Assembly (NCBI GenBank): GCA_037693485.1
Contig: CM075352.1
Location: forward strand, 63,924,001-63,988,000
Source of the DNA: Kitagawia praeruptora
Taxonomy: Eukaryota > Streptophyta > Magnoliopsida > Apiales > Apiaceae
DNA length: 64,000 bases
Reading direction: 5' to 3'
Shown here: positions 21,470 through 33,266 of the stretch, in pieces
Layout: each line of letters starts with the position of its first letter
How positions within the stretch are numbered: position 1 is the first letter of the stretch
Notes under the pieces: model-generated
What the model was told of the DNA's origin: nothing
Databases searched by the model: none
The model's input: only the letters and a program-made list of their open reading frames with translations
Made by a program: the position numbers and the translations under genes

Positions 21470-24400
21470 ATGGCTTCTACAGGCGGTGTAGTCAAAGTTG
21501 GGAAGTACAAGATAGAGAAATTTAATGGGAAGAATGATTTTTCCTATTGGAGGATGCAGATGAAGAATTTGCTTATCTCGCAAAAGTTACACAAAGCTTT
21601 GTCGGGTAAGGCAAAGGGGGGCAAGGATATGTCGGATGAAGACTGGGAAGAATTAGATCTCGAAGCACGGGCTTCAATCATGTTATGCCTCGAGAGAGAT
21701 GTTGCATTCTTGGTTGATGGCGAGAAAACGGCTGCGTCTGTTTGGATAAAGTTGGAGTCCAACTTCATGACGAAGACTCTAACTAATCGGATCTATTTGA
21801 AGTCGAGACTATATACTTGCAAGATGGAGGAAGGGTCATCTATCCGGGACTACATCAACAAGTTTGATAGGTGCATATCAGATTTGAAGGATATTGATGT
21901 GGAGGTAGGTGATGAAGATCAAGCACTTCTGTTACTTCTTTCGTTGCTGAAGTCATATGAGAACCTTGTACAAACATTGATGCTTGTGGGTGACACTCTT
22001 ACGATGGATGATACTAGAACTTCACTTCTAGCGGATGATCTTCGGAAGATTGCAACTAGCAGTATGGATACTAGTGGTAATAATGAGCAGGCACAAGGGT
22101 TGTTTGTAAGGGGTAGAGGCAATGATCGAGGAAAAGGTAGGAGAGGTAAGTCTAAGTCAAATTCTAGACCTCCTGCAGAGAGAAAGTGCTACAAGTGTGG
22201 TGAGCCTGGGCATTATAAAGCAAATTGTCCTAATAAAAGGGTTGCTTGGAAGAAGAACAAGAACAACGAGGATACCAGAAAAGTTCAAGAGAAAGACGAG
22301 GTTGGTTATGCTTCAGAGGAAGGGGGCAGTGATGATTGTTATTCTGTCACATGTGAAGGAGAAATCACAAACAGGTGGATTCTCGATTCTGGTTGCTCTT
22401 ACCATATGTGTCCAAATCGGAATTGGTTTACAACTTATAGAGGCGTCGAAGGTGGAACCGTAGTTATGGGGAACAACCATGCTTGTAAAACGGTAGGACT
22501 TGGTTCTATAAGGATTAGGATGCATGATGGAGTGGTAAGAACGTTGACGGATGTGAGACATGTCCCTGAATTGAAGAAAAACCTTATTTCTATTGGTGCT
22601 TTGGATTCTGGTGGGTGCAAAATTGTTACACAAGACGGTGAGATGAAAGTTGTTCGTGGTTCTTTGGTTGTGATGAAAGGTATATCTCGAGGAAATCTTT
22701 ATGCACTTTTGGGTACAACGGTGACTGATAGTGTGGCGGTTGTAGCTACTGGAAGTGGTGGAGACCCATGTGAATGCACTAGGTTATGGCATAGGCGGCT
22801 TGGGCATATGTCGGAGAAAGGTCTAAATTATCTTGGTGAAGAGGGTTTGCTGAAGAACTTGAAAAAGGCTTGCATGGATTTTTGTGAGCATTGCGTGTAT
22901 GGCAAAGCACACCGGGTTCAGTTCAAGGCAAGTAAACATAGAAGCAGAGGTATATTAGACTATGTGCATACAGATGTTTGGGGTCCAGCTTCTGTCACTT
23001 CCAAGGGAGGCTCGAGGTATTTTGTCACTTTTGTTGATGATTATTCTAGGTATGTTTGGGTGTATTTCATGAAACATAAGAATGAGGTATTCAACATATT
23101 CAAGAAGTGGAAAACAATGGTTGAGAACAGAACTGGTAAAAAGTTGAAGACACTGCGATCTGATAACGGTACAGAGTATACAGATGGTGCTTTCAAGGAG
23201 TTTTGTGATCAGGAAGGCATTGTTAGACACTGGACAGTCAGAAAAACACCACAGCAGAATGGGGTTGCGGAAAGGCTCAATCGCACATTGCGGGAAAAAT
23301 CAATGTGTATGCGATCCTATGCTGGTTTGGGTAAAGAATGGTGGGCGGAGTCAATTAATACAGCTCGCTATATTGTCAACCGGTCACCTCATGCATCTCT
23401 AAATGGAGATGTACCTTATAACGTATGGTCTGGAAAACATGCAGATTATGGGAGACTTAGAATTTTTGGGTGCACAGCCTACTACCATGTTGACGAGGGA
23501 AAACTTGATGCGAAGGCCAAGAAGGCTATATTCTTGGGGTATGCAACAGGTACAAAAGGTTATCGTCTTTGGTCTATTGATGATTCTAAGTTTATAATCA
23601 GCAGGGATGTTACGTTTGATGAGGACACTATGGTAGCTTCTCCGAAAGCTAAGGTGACTAGTGGTGGTGACATTGAGACTTCTAAGTCTCAAGTGGTTGA
23701 GATAGAATCTGCAAGTCATCCAGGTTCTAGTCATGTTCAACAGGAAGATCATGGAGACACTCATGATGATGAGGATGATGAGTTTGAATATGAGACTATT
23801 GAACAAGAAAATGTGCAGGCACGCGAACGACAACAGTTCGAGGAAAGTTTGGCTTCTGCTAGGCCAAAACGGGCATACAAACAAGTTCAAAAGCTTGGGT
23901 CAGATAAGCCTTTGAAACACTACGGGCATGTTAATGCAGTAGAGTATGCACTCTCGGTGGAGGATGATGAGCCTATTTCCTTCAAAGAAGCTATTCAGAA
24001 TAGTAATAGTGAGAGTTGGTTGGCAGCAATGGAAGAAGAGATGGAGTCTCTTAAAAAGAACCAAACTTGGGATTTAGTCCCTTTGCCTGCAGGTAGAAAA
24101 GCTATTGGTTGCAAGTGGGTGTACAAGAAGAAAGAAGACCCTTCTGAACTCGGTGGTACAAGGTACAAGGCGAGGTTAGTAGCGAAAGGGTATGCGCAGA
24201 AAGAGGGAGTGGACTATAACGAGATTTTTTCTCCAGTGGTAAAGCACACTTCCATTCGGGCGTTATTGAGTATTGTTGCTCATGGTGATCTTGAGCTAGA
24301 ACAGCTTGATGTAAAAACAGCCTTCTTGCATGGAAACTTAGACGAGGAAATTTATATGCGTCAACCTGAGGGATACAAGGTTGAGGGTAAGGAACGTCAT

Positions 24401-25531
24401 GTATGTCGTTTGAGGAAGTCATTGTATGGACTAAAGCAGTCTCCTCGGCAATGGTACAAGCGATTTGACTCCTTCATGCGAAAGCATGGGTACTCCAGAA
24501 GTAAGTATGATTGTTGTGTTTATATTCGAAAGCTTCGTGGAGGTGAATATATCTATCTATTATTGTATGTGGATGACATGCTTATTGCTTCAAAAAGCAA
24601 GGTGGAGATAGATAGGTTGAAATCTCAACTTAGTGAGGAGTTTGAGATGAAAGACATGGGTGCTGCTAAGAAAATTTTGGGAATGGAGATTCAGAGAGAG
24701 AGGTTGAACCATAAATTGTTCTTAAGTCAGAAAGGCTACATTGAACGGGTTATTGCGAGGTTCGGGATGCAAAGTGCTAAACCAGTGGTGACTCCATTGG
24801 CTCCACACTTTAGGCTCTCCAATAAACAATCTCCTAGTACAGCGGCAGAGAAGAAAAATATGGAGCGTATTCCTTATGCTAGTGCAGTTGGCAGTTTGAT
24901 GTATGCAATGGTGTGTACACGTCCGGATATTTCACAAGCAGTTAGTGTGGTCAGTAGATTCATGGCGAATCCTGGGAAAGCACATTGGCAAGGAGTGAAA
25001 TGGATACTGCGGTATTTAAAGGGTACTATGGACAAAGGTTTATGCTTTGGTGGTGATACATGTAAGGTTAGCGGATTTGTGGACTCGGATTATGCAGGTG
25101 ATCTTGACAAACGACGATCTACTACTGGTTATGTGTTTAGTATACATGGTGCTCCAGTTAGTTGGCGATCGATGTTGCAAGCTACAGTGGCACTTTCTAC
25201 TACAGAGGCCGAGTACATGGCTATTGCAGAGGGAGTGAAGGAAGCATTGTGGTTATGGGGTTTTCTAAGTGATTTGGGGATTGAGCAGGATCATGTTGAC
25301 TTGTGGTGTGATAGTCAAAGTGCGATTCACTTGGCTAAGAATCAAGTTCATCATGCGCGTACCAAACATATAGATGTCAGGTATCACTTTGTGCGAGATG
25401 TCATAGAGGATGGTGATGTTTCTCTATTGAAGGTGCACACAAATGAAAATCCGGCAGACATGTTAACCAAGGTGGTGACAGGGAGCAAGTTTCAACATTG
25501 CTTGGACTTGCTGAATATCATCCGGTGTTGA
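21470..25531 (+). CDS. Copia Gag-Pol polyprotein, intact
   Basis: A 1353-aa polyprotein for retrotransposition, from the ATG that gives MASTGGVVKVGKYKIEKFNG (the frame is open from 21404, but this start matches Tork-type gag). In order: UBN2 gag; zinc knuckle CYKCGEPGHYKANC; protease WILDSGCSYHM; GAG-pre-integrase and HHCC finger (LWHRRLGHM, FCEHCVYGK). The integrase core follows with the first Asp in YVHTDVWGP, second in LRSDNGTEY and Glu in QQNGVAERLN. RT has KARLVAKGYAQKEGVDY, QLDVKTAFLHG and the YVDD catalytic box, and RNase H has the VDSDYAGD, STTEAEYMA and CDSQSA motifs. It ends ENPADMLTK as usual. All catalytic residues I can identify are present and there is no stop or frameshift, consistent with the near-identical LTRs. 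Confidence 0.96.
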   Translation: MASTGGVVKVGKYKIEKFNGKNDFSYWRMQMKNLLISQKLHKALSGKAKGGKDMSDEDWEELDLEARASIMLCLERDVAFLVDGEKTAASVWIKLESNFMTKTLTNRIYLKSRLYTCKMEEGSSIRDYINKFDRCISDLKDIDVEVGDEDQALLLLLSLLKSYENLVQTLMLVGDTLTMDDTRTSLLADDLRKIATSSMDTSGNNEQAQGLFVRGRGNDRGKGRRGKSKSNSRPPAERKCYKCGEPGHYKANCPNKRVAWKKNKNNEDTRKVQEKDEVGYASEEGGSDDCYSVTCEGEITNRWILDSGCSYHMCPNRNWFTTYRGVEGGTVVMGNNHACKTVGLGSIRIRMHDGVVRTLTDVRHVPELKKNLISIGALDSGGCKIVTQDGEMKVVRGSLVVMKGISRGNLYALLGTTVTDSVAVVATGSGGDPCECTRLWHRRLGHMSEKGLNYLGEEGLLKNLKKACMDFCEHCVYGKAHRVQFKASKHRSRGILDYVHTDVWGPASVTSKGGSRYFVTFVDDYSRYVWVYFMKHKNEVFNIFKKWKTMVENRTGKKLKTLRSDNGTEYTDGAFKEFCDQEGIVRHWTVRKTPQQNGVAERLNRTLREKSMCMRSYAGLGKEWWAESINTARYIVNRSPHASLNGDVPYNVWSGKHADYGRLRIFGCTAYYHVDEGKLDAKAKKAIFLGYATGTKGYRLWSIDDSKFIISRDVTFDEDTMVASPKAKVTSGGDIETSKSQVVEIESASHPGSSHVQQEDHGDTHDDEDDEFEYETIEQENVQARERQQFEESLASARPKRAYKQVQKLGSDKPLKHYGHVNAVEYALSVEDDEPISFKEAIQNSNSESWLAAMEEEMESLKKNQTWDLVPLPAGRKAIGCKWVYKKKEDPSELGGTRYKARLVAKGYAQKEGVDYNEIFSPVVKHTSIRALLSIVAHGDLELEQLDVKTAFLHGNLDEEIYMRQPEGYKVEGKERHVCRLRKSLYGLKQSPRQWYKRFDSFMRKHGYSRSKYDCCVYIRKLRGGEYIYLLLYVDDMLIASKSKVEIDRLKSQLSEEFEMKDMGAAKKILGMEIQRERLNHKLFLSQKGYIERVIARFGMQSAKPVVTPLAPHFRLSNKQSPSTAAEKKNMERIPYASAVGSLMYAMVCTRPDISQAVSVVSRFMANPGKAHWQGVKWILRYLKGTMDKGLCFGGDTCKVSGFVDSDYAGDLDKRRSTTGYVFSIHGAPVSWRSMLQATVALSTTEAEYMAIAEGVKEALWLWGFLSDLGIEQDHVDLWCDSQSAIHLAKNQVHHARTKHIDVRYHFVRDVIEDGDVSLLKVHTNENPADMLTKVVTGSKFQHCLDLLNIIRC

Positions 25532-25721
25532 ATGCCCTTCGGGGCGGTGTTGGGGTGAGGTGGAGATTTCACCCCATGGTGTGAACTACGGTGGCTTGAT
25601 CCCGGTTAAGGGTACGTAGGCAGTCATGGTAATATGGCGCAGTCGGTTGGGGTTTACATATCAAGGCTTTCATGGTATTCTCAGTGTTCGTCCATAATTT
25701 GAGGTTGATCAAATGATGTAC

Positions 25722-25732
25722 GAGGTGGAGAA
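25722..25732 (+). other. Polypurine tract
   Basis: GAGGTGGAGAA directly before the 3' LTR at 25734; it primes plus-strand DNA synthesis. Confidence 0.8.
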
Positions 25733-25733
25733 T

Positions 25734-26307
25734 TGTGAGATTGAAAGGTTGGGCTAGTTTTTGGTGCTAATGTGAAAAATTCGTAGAAATTTTTCTGGTT
25801 GCGTTAGCTGTTTTGTTTTTTACGTTTCCCGGAGTTCCAACGGTCGGATCGTCCTGAATTTTGGACAGCGTCTTCCTTACTCATGTATCTAAATTCTGAA
25901 CGGTGGAGATCGGATTTGGAGGTGCAGAAGGCCTGTTTATTGAGGTAGGGGCAGGATCTTTTGCACCACGGTGTGGATTAAGCTCCCCGTGGTGAGGCGA
26001 CTTGGAGCGGGTATTTTTGGCCCAAAAGTATTTTTGGGTTAATTCTTAAACTAGGCCCATAGTTAATATGATATGTAAACGGTAGTGAATTAGCTAGGTT
26101 TTAAGGCTTGTAATATTGTATACAGAAAACTGAAACGTATCAATATATACAAGAAAAAGGCTCTTTCACTTGGCCAACAAAATTCCTTCTTCTTTGTGTG
26201 TTTACTTTGATTATTGTCTTGTTATAGCTTATAACTTGTGGTCGTAGTCTTCTCTTTGGGGTGTTATTCCGCTAAGTCAAGGGTTGTCCCTTGTTTGGGA
26301 CCCTACA
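25734..26307 (+). repeat. 3' LTR of complete copia element
   Basis: 574 bp, same ends and length as the 5' LTR. Confidence 0.95.
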
Positions 26308-26312
26308 AACAG

Positions 26313-26697
26313 CAACAAATATTTGTGAGAAACCGAAATCCTTTGTAATTTGTTGCAAACTGCTGCTATTGACAAAGTTCGATTGTTGTTTTCTAACCTT
26401 AGTGAATGAAGATATTTGTTCAAGAATGAAAGAAATGCTGCTAGTTGACTTTTAGTCAGGCTTTTCTTAGGATAGCAGCCTTTGCAGCTCGATCTGTGGA
26501 CTCGAATAGGGTAGCATTTGTTTAAGCAAACAATTAAGAAACACAACTGAGCTGAACAAATAAAAAGCTTCATCAGGTTGTGATTATGAACATGAGAGTT
26601 GTGGAATACCTCCTTTGCACTACTCGCAGTATCAGAATTCGAGAATTCCATCGGATAACAGGATTAAGTATATGCATAATGCATCAATACTTTAGCC
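26313..26697. other. Intergenic, no gene seen
   Basis: Short spacer between the copia element and the hAT-type MITE. A 124-aa minus-strand frame runs into the copia LTR and has no recognisable motif. Confidence 0.5.
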
Positions 26698-26786
26698 CAG
26701 TGTTGGGCGGGAATCAAACTTAATCGGTAGATGTACGATTAATCGGCGATTAATACCGATTATTAATTCCAGTTCAGATAGGTACC

Positions 26787-27439
26787 TGATAGGTACCCGC
26801 TGTAAGCCTACAGCGGGCACCCGCTGTGAGCAACCCGCCATCCGCTATTGCGCATCCACCTGTAACAAATACTCATTAATTACACATGTGTCATTTCATA
26901 TTATCTTTACTAAAAGCAATCCACTTGAACAAACAAATATCTTCACACAAATATATTTGCAAAATATCTTGTTACCTTGCTCACTAAGGCAGGGGACCAT
27001 AAAGGCAACTAAGGGGACACAAAAGCATTCAAGCTATGACAAAAGCGGCTGTGCTAGAATCGAGGTATGTGGGAAAGGGACACTAATCACTGTTCCAATA
27101 GTGGCTCACTGTAGCTTTAACGGCATAACAACTGGGTCACCAAGTGGGTGAACAGTTATTAGAAGACCTAGCCTATAAATACCCCCATTCTACACACAAG
27201 GAGATATATACATTTTCAATAGCACAAAATTTACTACTCATTCTCTCCCTTTACACAGATACATTTTCACCCGTTTCGGTTATTATTATTTCGATTACTG
27301 ATTCTCACACCGGAGGTGCTTGACGGCCACCACCCCCGGGCGAGCATTATTTTGCAGATACCCAAACTCAGGTGAAGTACCCCCGGAACAGTGATCAGAA
27401 CAGTGATCGGAAGCCATTAATCGACCGTGAGGATTATCA
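26787..27439 (+). repeat. 5' LTR of gypsy element
   Basis: 653 bp from TGATAGGTACCC to GGATTATCA; differs from the 3' LTR at four positions by eye. Confidence 0.95.
27174..27181 (+). promoter_or_regulatory. LTR TATA box
   Basis: TATAAATA in the context GCCTATAAATACCCCC, about 265 bp before the LTR end; repeated at 40342-40349 in the 3' LTR. Likely core promoter of the sense transcript. Confidence 0.65.
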
Positions 27440-27441
27440 TT

Positions 27442-27459
27442 TGGCGCTAGAAGGAGGGG
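27442..27459 (+). other. Primer-binding site of gypsy element
   Basis: TGGCGCTAGAAGGAGGGG begins three bases after the LTR and has the TGG start expected of a tRNA 3' complement. The exact tRNA is not identified. Confidence 0.7.
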
Positions 27460-27552
27460 TTTTTCTTGAAGAAAAACCCACCACCTGCTCTACCTACACA
27501 GTAGCTATTCACACCCTCAAAACGCAAATCAAAAACACCTCAAAAACATTAA

Positions 27553-30500
27553 ATGGAAATCGTAATACCACACCCAGATGAACAAGAGCACGAGGGAGAT
27601 ACAACTGGCATCCCGCCAGTCAACCCGCCAGAGAACCCGCCCAAAGACGACGGGCGAGAGCAAATCCTTAGTCTTAATCTCACAGGCTGTAACCAACAAC
27701 AAATTGACTTAATCATGCAAATAGCCGCAACCCTTCCTCAGGCCGCACCAAAATCCTTGACAAAACAAGCAAAACCACCCGTCAACCCGCTTGACAATCG
27801 TGATGAGGCAAACAGCCAACCCCGCGAGACGAACTCTGCTTTCTCTCGCCTAGGCTCGTCTCAAAATACTAAGCACGACAGACACAACAAGAATCATCAT
27901 CCCCCTGAAGTATGGGAACAAAACAGGAGGCATAGAGACCTCAGAAAAATAATCATTGACAAAAAAGCCGCCTACGACAAGGTAGTGGCTGAATACGAAG
28001 CACAAAAGAACCAACAGCAACCTCCTGTCCGCCCAAAGCAACCCGAAATAACGCAACCATCAAACGCAGAAATGTTACAGACCATATTGGAACTCAAGAA
28101 TAAAATAGAAGGAAATAGTGAGCAAGATATGAGTGGAACACCATTCACACCAAGGCTTGAAGCCGAGCCACGACAAAAAGACATCAAACATCACAGCTTC
28201 AACTCTTTTGACGGGCTGGGAGACCCGGAGGAGCACCTTAGCTATTTCGACCAACTGGCTCTCCACTACGAGTATAATGACTTGACACGATGCCGATTCT
28301 TCGCCGCAACTCTCCGCGGCAACGCCCAAAGATGGTTTTGCAGAATATCCACCAGGTCCATAGATACTTGGTTGGAATTTAAGAAATTATTTCTCAACAA
28401 ATTCAAAGCAAACCAACAACACGAAGTTCATACCGTATTTCTTGAAACCGTTGCCCAACGTAATGGTGAAACCTTACAAAACTACATTGACCGATTCAAG
28501 GAAGCCGTCAACAAAGTTGTCTGTGTCAATGAAACAGAGGCTTTGGTTCATTTAAGGAGAGGTCTCAACCCTTACGAGTGCGAGAAGTACGTATGCCGTC
28601 TCATGGAAATTAAACCCACCACTCTGGCCAAGGCGTATGACTTGGCATCTCAAGCCATCAACGAAATCGAGTCTCTCAACGTACTTAAACAATCTAGGGC
28701 ACCACCCGCTCCCACACCATATTTCCAAAGAGAAAGGTACACGCCTTACCAAAGGCAAACACCCGCCTTGCATCAAGTACAAACCACTCACGGGCCGCTG
28801 CCCGCCCAAAGATCTCAACCATCAGCACCAATCAGGGACCGCCAAGGGCCCTTAAACCCGCAAAGATCAGATAGGCGCCCGGAGCCGAAATGGACCGAAT
28901 TTACTCTCCCAAGAGCAACCATCTTACGAGAAATTAAAGGGAAACCTTTCTACTTTCCACCGGCCCCGATGCACTCTTCACCGGATGACAGGCCCAAAGA
29001 CAAGCACTGCGATTATCACGAAACACATGGGCATTTTACAGATAACTGCCTTTCCCTCAAGTACTTTCTGGAAAAACAAGTCAAGGCAGACAACTTATCT
29101 CAATACTTGCCCAGGCAAATACTTGGCCCGTCCTCCTCTCAAGGACACAACAAAAACATAGTACATACCGTGTTTGGCGGACAGGTCTCACCACCTAGAG
29201 AGGAACAGACCGTCTATGCCATATCTGAGGGTCCGCCAAACGTCATTACTTTCACAGATGCAGACTATGAAGGCATCAATCCCAATCACACTGAGGCACT
29301 AGTCATATCTTTGGGCATTGCCCAGAATGAAGTCAAAAGGGTGCTGGTCGACAACGGGCCCTCTGTTGACATTTGTTTCCAACACACCTGGGACAGGCTG
29401 AAACTAAGCAACGAAAAGTTAGAAACATGTCCTGATGAAACTCCGCTTTACGGGTTCGGCCACAACGCCGTCCCGATAGCAGGCATTGCGCGGCTCCCTG
29501 TCTATTTTGGGGAATCTCCCAGACAAGTTTGCAGGATCATCAAATTCTATGTCATTAACACAGCCTCCTCCTACAACATGATCTTGGGGAGACCCACATT
29601 GAACTTGTTAAAAGCAGTTACTTCTACCCCTCATCTCAAAATCAAGTTCCCTACTTCAAATGGGATAGGGGAAATCAAAGGGGATTTTGAAACCTCTAAA
29701 AGGTGTTACGGCATTGCACTTACTTTGGGAAAATCCGAGCCCAGCAATGTCAACAGAGAAAAAGCCCAAAGCAGGAGACAAGCAAAAAGACAGAGGCACG
29801 ATGCCCACCAACGTGCCAACAACAAAAAAAGAAAAGAGGTACAATTTATTGACGGGCATGATCCGTTGACAGAAGACCCGCCAAGAATTGATGCCAATCT
29901 AATGAAATGTCTCAAAAGAGAAGAGAACCCGCCAATAACCCCGGCGGTACAGACAGAGAAAATAGAAATTATACCCGGAGACACAAACAAGACTGTCAGT
30001 ATATGTGCAGGTTTGGACTCTGTCTTTAAAAAGGGTCTCACTGACCTCTTGAGAAAGTACGCAGACGTCTTTGCATGGAGTCCAAAGGATATGCCAGGAT
30101 TAGATGAGTCCGTGGCAATCCATAAGCTAAATGTGGATCCAGACAAAACACCAAAAATACAGAAACGCAGAAACTTTGCACCAGAGCGACAGCGGGCCAT
30201 TGATAATGAAATTGACAAACTCTTGGACGCAGACTTGATTTGCGAAGTCACCTACCCCAAGTGGGTTGCAAATGTGGTATTGGTAAAGAAAGCTAATGGG
30301 AAGTGGAGGATATGCGTCGATTACACAAATTTGAACGCAGCATGCCCAAAGGACCCATATCCTCTCCCTTCGATAGACCAACTCATTGATGCCACAGCGG
30401 GTCATCTAATGCTAAGTTTCATGGACGCCTACTCAGGCTATAACCAAATCAAAATGACTCCAGAAGACAGAGAGAAAACGGCTTTCGTTACGCATAGGGG

Positions 30501-33177
30501 AGTATATTGTTACAAAGTGATGCCATTTGGATTGATCAATGCCGGTGCCACCTTCCAAAAAACCATGAATAGAATCTTTAGCGGACAGTTGGGCCGAAAT
30601 ATGGAAGTATATGTGGATGATCTCATAGTAAAATCTCTCCTAACGGCTTCCCACCTCCAGGACTTGGAAGAATGTTTTTCCACCCTCAGGAAACACAATA
30701 TGAAACTCAACCCGGATAAGTGTGCATTCGCACTTGATGCTGGCAAATTCCTGGGTTTCTTGGTTTCTCACAGAGGTATTGAGGCCAATCCTGAGAAAAT
30801 AAAGGCCATAATCGACATGCAACCGCCCAAAACCTTAAAAGAAATACAAAAACTAACAGGGAGGTTGGCCGCCCTCAGAAGATTCATAGCGAAATTGGCA
30901 GACAGATGCCTTCCATTCTTTGACACCTTGAAAGGGGCCACAAAAACCAACAAAATATCTTGGACAGCCGAATGTCAAAAAGCCTTTGAGGATCTCAAAA
31001 CCTATCTCTCCTCTGCTCCGCTACTTGCGGTCGCAGCCCCCTCAGAGCCGTTATCACTCTACTTATCCGCAACAAACAAAGCCGTGGGGGCGGTACTTAT
31101 CAAAGAAGAAAATGGTGAGCAAAAACCAGTCTACTATGTCAGCCAAGTGCTCAAAGACGCGGAAACCCGCTATCCCAACGTCCAAAAATTTGCTCTAGCT
31201 TTGGTCATGGCAAGCAGAAAATTGCGGCACTATTTCCAAGGAAGACAAATCAGAATCATTACAGATCAACCGCTAAGAAAAATACTTCACAAACCGGATT
31301 TATCAGGTAGATTGATTAACTGGGCGGTAGAACTTGGTCAATTCGATCTCAAATACATACCAAGAACCGCCATCAAGGCACAAGCGTTGGCTGATTTTAT
31401 GGTTGAATGTTCATTCGCCACAAATGAAAAAGAGGCACCCGCAAAGACAAACACAGCCGCGGACAGCAATTGGCAGTTGTATGTAGATGGTTCCTCTACA
31501 AACACCCGTTGTGGGGCAGGGCTCATCTTGACTAGCCCTGACGGTTTTCAAGTCAAATAAGCCATACAGCTAAACTTCAAAGCCACAAACAATCAAGCGG
31601 AATATGAGGCACTTTTGGCCGGTTTGGCATTGGCAAAAAATTTACAGGCAAAAAAGATAACCATCTATAGTGACTCGCAGCTGGTTGTTCGACAAACAAC
31701 AGGAGACTATTCAACAAAAGATAGCAATCTCAGCAAATATCAGGAAATAATTCAGGCAATGCTAACTCAGTTTGAAGAATACTCTCTTGAACAAATAGAC
31801 AGAATGGATAACACAGTTGCGGACATGTTATCTAAATTAACACAAGGCGAGAAAGCGGAGGCGGACACGGTTTACTTTGAAGAGTTAACTGTCCCAAGTA
31901 CAAACAAACTGGATATCATGGAAATAAGCCCGCCAAGGGATAGTTGGATGACCCCTTACATTTGTTACCTGGAAAATGGCAAACTACCGGAGGACAGACT
32001 CAAAGCAAAAATAGTCAAATCACAAGCAACGAAATACTTTCTTGAGGAGGGTATTTTATACAAGAGAAGTTTTGACTCCCCTATACTTAAATGTGTCGAC
32101 GAAGAAGAAGCCCTATATTGCATAAGAGAGGTCCACGAAGGCATTTGTGGTGATCACATGGCGGGCAAAGCATTAGCACACAAAATACTCAGACAAGGCT
32201 ATTATTGGCCGAAAATGCACAAAGAATGCAAAAACTTCACTAAAAGATGCCGCCAGTGTCAATTATTCAGCAATATGTCCAGAAAGTCACCAGCACTCCC
32301 AGCGGCCATATTATCCCCAATACCTTTTGCAATCTGGGGCATTGACATCATGGGACCATTCCCTAAAGCCAAAGGTGACTTGCAGTATGTTATGGTCGCC
32401 ATTGATTACATGACAAAGTGGGCGGAAGCAAAAGCTCTTAAACACATTACACAAGATGACGCCATTCGTTTTGTTGAAGAGCAAGTCATCACAAGATTTG
32501 GAATCCCAGTGATACTCATATCTGACAACGGTACGCAGTTTGTAGGTTCCAAATTTACTAAATTCCTATCCGACCACGGAATCAAACATAAGAAAGCATC
32601 CGTTTGCCATCCTCAAAGCAACGGGCAGGTTGAGGTCACTAACCGCATCATCGTTCGAGGTCTTGAGAAAAGACTGACTACTTCAAAGAGAAAATGGCCT
32701 TATGAATTACCCAATGTTCTTTGGGCTTATCGCACATCACCCAGGACAAGTACCGGGGAATCTCCTTTCAAATTAGCTTTTGGCACAGAAGCACTGGCAC
32801 CCGTCGAAATTGGTTCACCATCCTACCGTGCCCTCAACTTTGAAGAGGAGGCAAATACTCAAGGACTTAAAACAAATCTTGACCTTCTAGATGAAGCCAG
32901 AGAAACCGCTGTTGAGAAAATGACCGCTTACAAAGAAAAAACTAAAGAATTCTTCGGCAAAAAGACAAGAATCAAAGCCTATATAGAAGGCGATTTGGTT
33001 AACAGAGCAACTGAAGCATCCGACCCCAGACACACTGGCAAACTTATGCCAAAATGGGAAGGACCCTACAAAATCATAAAAGTACTCAGGCCGGGTTCTT
33101 ACAAACTAGCCTATCTAAATGGCACTGAAGTCAACAACACTTGGCACGGCGACAAGCTGCGGAAATATTATCAATAG
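27553..33177 (+). CDS. Tat-lineage Gag-Pol polyprotein with one internal stop
   Basis: One continuous frame of 1875 codons interrupted only by TAA at 31558-31560. Retrotransposon gag core (LGDPEEHLSYFDQLALHYEY to about residue 330) is followed by the Tat-type knuckle variant C-X2-H-X4-H-X4-C (CDYHETHGHFTDNC). The protease has VDNGPSVDI (Asn in place of the Ser/Thr of the DSG/DTG triad). RT has KWRICVDYTNLN, FMDAYSGYNQI and YVDD (30610-30621). An RNase H-like domain and a second, archaeal-type RNase H beginning WQLYVDGSSTNT follow. Integrase has the HHCC finger (CRQCQLF) and core motifs WGIDIMGPF, ISDNGTQFV and HPQSNGQVEVTN. The stop splits the second RNase H between FQVK and AIQLNFKATNNQAEYEAL. 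A single substitution from GAA or CAA would explain it. Confidence 0.94.
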
Positions 33178-33266
33178 ACGGTTAGACGGTCTCCTCTCTC
33201 TGTTTTCTTTGTAATAAAGGGAATTATATTTTCAATGGAATACTTTTACAAAGAAAGTGGTCTACT

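Larger units (their letters stand above)
20762..26307 (+). mobile_element. Complete Ty1/copia retrotransposon (Tork/Tnt1-like)
   Basis: A 5546-bp element with 574-bp LTRs that differ at one position by eye, a 5-bp target duplication AACAG (20757-20761 and 26308-26312), primer-binding site, polypurine tract and one uninterrupted gag-pol frame. It is structurally complete and very recently inserted, so it may still be mobile. Confidence 0.96.
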
